Shown: in pieces, positions 60,816-64,000 of the stretch | How positions within the stretch are numbered: the stretch's first letter is position 1 | Layout of the letters: each line of letters starts with the position of its first letter | Notes under the pieces: model-generated | Seen by the model: the letters and a program-made list of their open reading frames with translations, nothing else | Told to the model about the DNA's origin: nothing | Databases searched by the model: none | Source: Acidovorax radicis N35 | GTDB lineage: Bacteria > Pseudomonadota > Gammaproteobacteria > Burkholderiales > Burkholderiaceae_C | Reading direction: 5' to 3' | Assembly: GCF_000204195.1 (NCBI RefSeq) | Contig: NZ_AFBG01000018.1 | Coordinates: forward strand, 806,001-870,000 | DNA length: 64,000 bases | Made by a program: the position numbers and the translations under genes

Positions 60816-61967
60816 CTAGCGTTGTTCAGCGTCGATCAGGTCCGCAATGCGCGTATGTCCCCGTTGCCGGGCTTGCTGAGCCGCGTTCAGTCCTTCACGG
60901 TCCACCAGGGTTCGGTTGGCGCCCAGCGCCAGGAGTTTCTGGACGGTGGTGGTCTGGCCGTGGGTGGCCGCAAGCATCAGTGCCGTCCTGCCACCACTGT
61001 CGCGGGCGTCGATGGGCGAGCCCTGGCGAACGAGGTTTTCCACCTGGAGGGGGTCGCCTGTACGGGCGGCTTCCCACAAGTGCTGCAACAACAAGACGCT
61101 GGAACCCACATCGGCGCTGGGTGTGGTGGCCGCGAGTTTGCCGCTCGCAGCGTTGCCCCCTTGTGGGCTGCGGGCAGCCGGAGCGGCGGCAGGTGCCGCA
61201 GCGGATGGCATGGCCTGGGGCTGTGGCACCACTTCCCTCGAAGCGGCACCATCTTGCACCGCGGAGCGCTCGCGCATTTCAGCGCGGGGGGCTGGCGCAG
61301 CGGAGGGCGCGGGTGGCGGTGCTGGACGGGGCGTCATGGCCTTTTCGGCGGTAATGGGCGGCGATGCGGGAAAGCCTGAAACGGCCCCGGCTGCGCTGCG
61401 GCCCGATGAGGACTCGGCTTCGGGGGCTGTGGTTGCCGGTGCGGGTGAAGGTGCTGGTGCAGTCTTGGCCAGCGGCCTGGCATGGCCTGGCGCCGCAGGT
61501 TTTTGTGCCGTGGACATGGCCGGTGGGATCGCCGTGTCGCGGGCACGGGCTGGCAAAGCTGCAGCGGCCGATGGCGCCGCGGCTGCCGCCGAGCTTGTTT
61601 CTGCGGCCGGTGCGGTAGACGGTGCTGGCGTGGGGGCCGGCAAAGCGGCAGGGGCTGGCGCCTCAGCCCGGCGGCGGCCGTAGGCGGTTTCTTGTTCTTC
61701 GGGCGTCCCGCGCTCGAATTGCAACATCAGCAAGCCGGCCAGCCCCACCACGGCCACGGTAGCCAGGGCCGAGATCTTCCAGCGTGACTGGTTGGCAGCA
61801 GTACGGCTTGGGGCTGCTGCCGTGGGCGATGGGGCCATGGCAGCTGCTGCCGCCAGCATCTGCGCATGCGCTCGCACTGCCTCGCGCACCTGCGCGCCGG
61901 GGCGGGCATCTTCCTGTGCGCTGGCTTCGCGGTATCGCCGGACCAGGTCGTCGTCTGGCGCGCTCAT
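60816..61967 (-). CDS. Membrane ankyrin-repeat protein, probable anti-sigma partner
   Basis: 383 residues. N-terminal cytosolic helix segment (residues 1-60), a single transmembrane helix ISALATVAVVGLAGLLML at about 65-82, a very long Ala/Pro-rich stretch (95-290) and two to three ankyrin repeats at the C-terminus (GGRTALMLAATHGQTTTVQK). Its start overlaps the stop of the ECF sigma gene by four bases, the usual place of an anti-sigma factor. An ankyrin-containing anti-sigma would be unusual. No zinc-binding anti-sigma motif is seen. Confidence 0.8.
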   Translation of the reverse strand: MSAPDDDLVRRYREASAQEDARPGAQVREAVRAHAQMLAAAAAMAPSPTAAAPSRTAANQSRWKISALATVAVVGLAGLLMLQFERGTPEEQETAYGRRRAEAPAPAALPAPTPAPSTAPAAETSSAAAAAPSAAAALPARARDTAIPPAMSTAQKPAAPGHARPLAKTAPAPSPAPATTAPEAESSSGRSAAGAVSGFPASPPITAEKAMTPRPAPPPAPSAAPAPRAEMRERSAVQDGAASREVVPQPQAMPSAAAPAAAPAARSPQGGNAASGKLAATTPSADVGSSVLLLQHLWEAARTGDPLQVENLVRQGSPIDARDSGGRTALMLAATHGQTTTVQKLLALGANRTLVDREGLNAAQQARQRGHTRIADLIDAEQR

Positions 61968-62581
61968 GATGCAAACTCCTTGAGATGCTGGCGAAGGCTG
62001 GCCCGCGCATAACGCAGGCGGCTCTTGGCGGTTTCAAAATTCACACCGGTAGCCTGTGCAATCTCCTGCACGCTGAGGTCACCTTCGGCCTGCAGCAGAA
62101 AGGCCTCCCGCTGCTCAAGGGGCAGTTGTTCCACGGCGGCGATCAGCGCTGCCGCCTGCTCACGCGACTGCAACTGCCGTACCGGCCCGAACCCGGAGTC
62201 GGCCACCAGCGTGTCGGCCAGGCTGCGCGCGTCCTCGTCGCTCGCGTCCAGGCTGGCGTGGTGTTTGGCGGTGCGAAGATGGTCCACCAGCCGGTTGTGC
62301 GCCAGCGTGAACAGCCAGGTGCGAAATTTCGCCTTGACCTCGTAGCCGCTGGCGTGGCGCGCCACGGAAAACCAGACATCCTGCAGCAGGTCGTCGGCCA
62401 CGGCCTGGACCTTGACGCTGCGAAACACAAACCGCCATACCGCCAGTTCGTGCCGGCCGTACAGCGTGTCGAATGCGCCCATGTCTCCCCCGGCATAACG
62501 CAGCATGAGCGTCTCGTCGGGTTCGTCCGTGTGGGCGGGGGAAGGAGCTGTTGACACCGGAGCATTATGCGAGGCCCTCAT
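61964..62581 (-). CDS. ECF-type RNA polymerase sigma factor
   Basis: 205 residues. Region 2 (LYGRHELAVWRFVFRSVKVQ, DDLLQDVWFSV, AKFRTWLFTLAHNRLVDHLR) and region 4 (LEQREAFLLQAEGDLSVQEI, GVNFETAKSRLRYARASLRQ) are clear. An N-terminal lead of about 20 residues is low-complexity. Followed by the ankyrin protein in the same operon, which probably controls it. The exported protein gene upstream at 62620-63534 may be a target or sensor. Confidence 0.95.
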   Translation of the reverse strand: MRASHNAPVSTAPSPAHTDEPDETLMLRYAGGDMGAFDTLYGRHELAVWRFVFRSVKVQAVADDLLQDVWFSVARHASGYEVKAKFRTWLFTLAHNRLVDHLRTAKHHASLDASDEDARSLADTLVADSGFGPVRQLQSREQAAALIAAVEQLPLEQREAFLLQAEGDLSVQEIAQATGVNFETAKSRLRYARASLRQHLKEFAS

Positions 62582-62619
62582 GCACCGGCGGGCCTGTGCA
62601 GAGCGGAAGCCCTCAAGGC

Positions 62620-63534
62620 CTACCTCGGGTCGGGAACATACGACAGGTTGTCCGACTGCGGAAATGCGCGGGGCACATGCGGCCGTGCCAATGGCTCGCG
62701 GATCACGCCGCTGGCGACCAGGTTTTCGCGGCTGTCGTACCGGATGCTGATCACCTCGTTGGGCTGGTCCTGCAGGCGCGTGAAGGTGGTGTGCGAGACG
62801 ACCGAGGTCTCGCGCTGGCCGTGGGCAGTGCCCAGCTTCGCCGACGGCACGGGCGCCGCCTTGGCCACACTGTCCGCAGCCATCGACCGTGCAGAGGATT
62901 CGGCTTCCGAGGAGGGGGCGGGTGCTGCAGCGGCGGGCGCTGCCGATGGCAAGGGCTGGTGGGGGGCAGGCTCCTCGCGCAAGCGCCCCAGGCTATTGCC
63001 GTTTCCACCGCTGTTTTCACGGCGCTGGCTCTGGCTGTAGGGCTCGGGGGTGACGGCGGGCGATGGCACGGGCGGCTGTTCGCGGAACAACGCCACGCCG
63101 ATCACGCCCACGTGGGCCGGGCGGCCTGTGCGGCTGGCGTAGGAGTTGGCAATGCTGGAGAACTCGAAGGCGGCGACCTGGCTGTCGCTCTTGCGCCAGC
63201 CGGTGATCTGGTAGCGCTCGTAGGGCGAGAACACATAACCACGCTGGTCCCAGGCGGCGGTTTCACCGCTGAGCACATTGACGCCATCCACTGAAGGCAC
63301 AGCCAGCACCCGTTCTCCCGAGCGGTTGCGCACCGTGATGGCGTAGCGCGCGCCGGGGCGCCCAGCCACCCAGTATTCGCCTTTGGCGTAATGCACCGGC
63401 AGGGTGGCCCCGGTATCGCGGTCCACGATGGTGACATCGGCCAGGCGGCCAATGGCCTGGGCAGGCAGGCTGGCCAGCGCCAGCAAGGCGGCCAGTGCAG
63501 TGACTGCGGGAAGGGTGAATGAACCGGGTTTCAT
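62620..63534 (-). CDS. Exported protein, unrecognised, linked to the ECF sigma operon
   Basis: 304 residues from ATG 63534. Signal peptide to LASLPAQA. A beta-rich domain follows at about 25-155 (VTIVDRDTGATLPVHYAKGE, ITGWRKSDSQVAAFEFSSIA, GRPAHVGVIGVALFREQ). The middle is a Pro/Ala/Ser-rich linker; the end has VISIRYDSRENLVASGVIRE. Same strand as, and 38 bases ahead of, the sigma gene. Not assigned to a family. Confidence 0.75.
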   Translation of the reverse strand: MKPGSFTLPAVTALAALLALASLPAQAIGRLADVTIVDRDTGATLPVHYAKGEYWVAGRPGARYAITVRNRSGERVLAVPSVDGVNVLSGETAAWDQRGYVFSPYERYQITGWRKSDSQVAAFEFSSIANSYASRTGRPAHVGVIGVALFREQPPVPSPAVTPEPYSQSQRRENSGGNGNSLGRLREEPAPHQPLPSAAPAAAAPAPSSEAESSARSMAADSVAKAAPVPSAKLGTAHGQRETSVVSHTTFTRLQDQPNEVISIRYDSRENLVASGVIREPLARPHVPRAFPQSDNLSYVPDPR

Positions 63535-63753
63535 GGCAGCTCCATCAAAGTGTTGTTGGTGCTGAGTGAAACGAACGGGGCGGGTCAATGGGGTTAAGCC
63601 TTCCACAAAAAATCGCAGGCTCGGTGGGTGCAGTAGGGCGGTCAATCAGCCTTTTGTTAGACGTTTTGGCGATTAAGTAAGAGCAATATATTCGTTTGGG
63701 TTTTAAAGACCGGATCGCAGAATGCCCCCTCAGACATTGAAGGAGCGTTTCAC

Positions 63754-64000
63754 ATGGCCACTTTGCGACTCGGCGACACCGCCCCCGACTTCACCCAGGA
63801 ATCCACTGCCGGCACCATCCGTTTTCACGAGTGGGCCGGTGATTCGTGGGTAGTGCTCTTCTCGCACCCTGCCGATTTCACGCCCGTCTGCACCACCGAA
63901 CTGGGCAAAACCGCAGCGTTGTCGGGCGAATTCGCCAAGCGCAATGTCAAGCCCATCGCCGTGAGCGTGGACCCCGTCGATTCGCACAACCGCTGGGTGG
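63754..64000 (+). CDS. 1-Cys peroxiredoxin (Prx6 type), N-terminal part
   Basis: First 82 codons; the gene runs off the right edge. AAGGAG lies eight bases before ATG 63754. RLGDTAPDFTQESTAGTIRF opens the thioredoxin fold; HPADFTPVCTTELG carries the peroxidatic Cys with Thr and Pro, and NVKPIAVSVDPVDSHNRWV is Prx6-specific, where no resolving cysteine is used. It reduces peroxides and peroxynitrite. Complete length cannot be checked. Confidence 0.93.
   Translation, partial: MATLRLGDTAPDFTQESTAGTIRFHEWAGDSWVVLFSHPADFTPVCTTELGKTAALSGEFAKRNVKPIAVSVDPVDSHNRWV

Noticed and set aside
1-64000. tRNA, rRNA, prophage, insertion sequence or integrase genes
   Set aside because: None was recognised on either strand; absence of an integrase is relevant to the cassette array but a gene outside the window cannot be excluded.

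Overview
The window is chromosomal DNA of a high-GC betaproteobacterium, most likely a member of the Comamonadaceae close to Acidovorax. The assignment rests on gene content (Bug-type solute receptors, GbpR/ChvE/Ggu sugar system, many LysR regulators, IPT/Lcl-type exported proteins) and on short dispersed palindromes between genes. It is an inference from recognition, not from a database search. No rRNA, tRNA, CRISPR array, transposase or integrase gene was seen.

Layout. 0-17.5 kb: an oxidative (non-phosphorylating, Weimberg-type) pentose/aldose module. A minus-strand operon runs aldehyde dehydrogenase, YtfQ-like receptor, ChvE-like receptor, GguA ATPase, GguB permease, YtfR ATPase, YtfT and YjfF permeases, IlvD/EDD sugar-acid dehydratase, Bug receptor (cut by the window edge). 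A GbpR-like LysR gene is divergent from it. After a 0.9 kb non-coding composite palindrome come an SDR aldose dehydrogenase, a divergent SMP-30 lactonase and an aldose 1-epimerase. Together these take up an aldose, mutarotate and oxidise it to a lactone, hydrolyse and dehydrate it, and oxidise a final semialdehyde. The expected 2-keto-3-deoxy-acid dehydratase is not in the window. 17.6-22.1 kb: two small cytoplasmic proteins, an exported IPT-repeat protein with an internal exosortase-like sorting segment, and a diguanylate cyclase.

22.2-24.4 kb: the most unusual region. Four attC-like recombination sites separate four minus-strand single-gene cassettes (Tdi1-type immunity protein, NADAR/YbiA protein, small membrane protein, HEPN-motif protein) with no integrase in the window: an integron cassette array of the integrase-less (CALIN) kind. 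A decayed stretch and a low-GC membrane protein lie to its right.

25.5-33 kb: LysR/MFS pair, zinc-ribbon membrane protein, molybdopterin-fold exported protein, a second MFS transporter and an arsenic operon arsR-arsI-arsC-acr3. 33-40 kb: MetNI methionine importer, GNAT enzyme, Bug receptor with a tartrate/D-malate dehydrogenase and divergent LysR, and an Lcl-domain exported protein. 40-46.4 kb: LysR divergent from an Old Yellow Enzyme, pirin, isochorismatase-like hydrolase, FAD monooxygenase and MDR oxidoreductase. 46.5-47.5 kb: an RRM RNA-binding protein with a small upstream ORF behind a strong promoter. 47.6-64 kb: LysR, cyclophilin-like, alpha/beta hydrolase and MFS; Cro/cupin regulator with GNAT; DUF6817 protein; MetQ; GGDEF-EAL protein with a dead GGDEF motif; AzoR with divergent LysR; HDOD protein; ECF sigma factor with a membrane ankyrin protein and an exported protein; and the start of a 1-Cys peroxiredoxin.

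Three families of dispersed intergenic palindromes recur through the window. One copy has been captured as the C-terminal tail of the GguA ATPase, and another pair forms the outer arms of the 0.9 kb composite palindrome.
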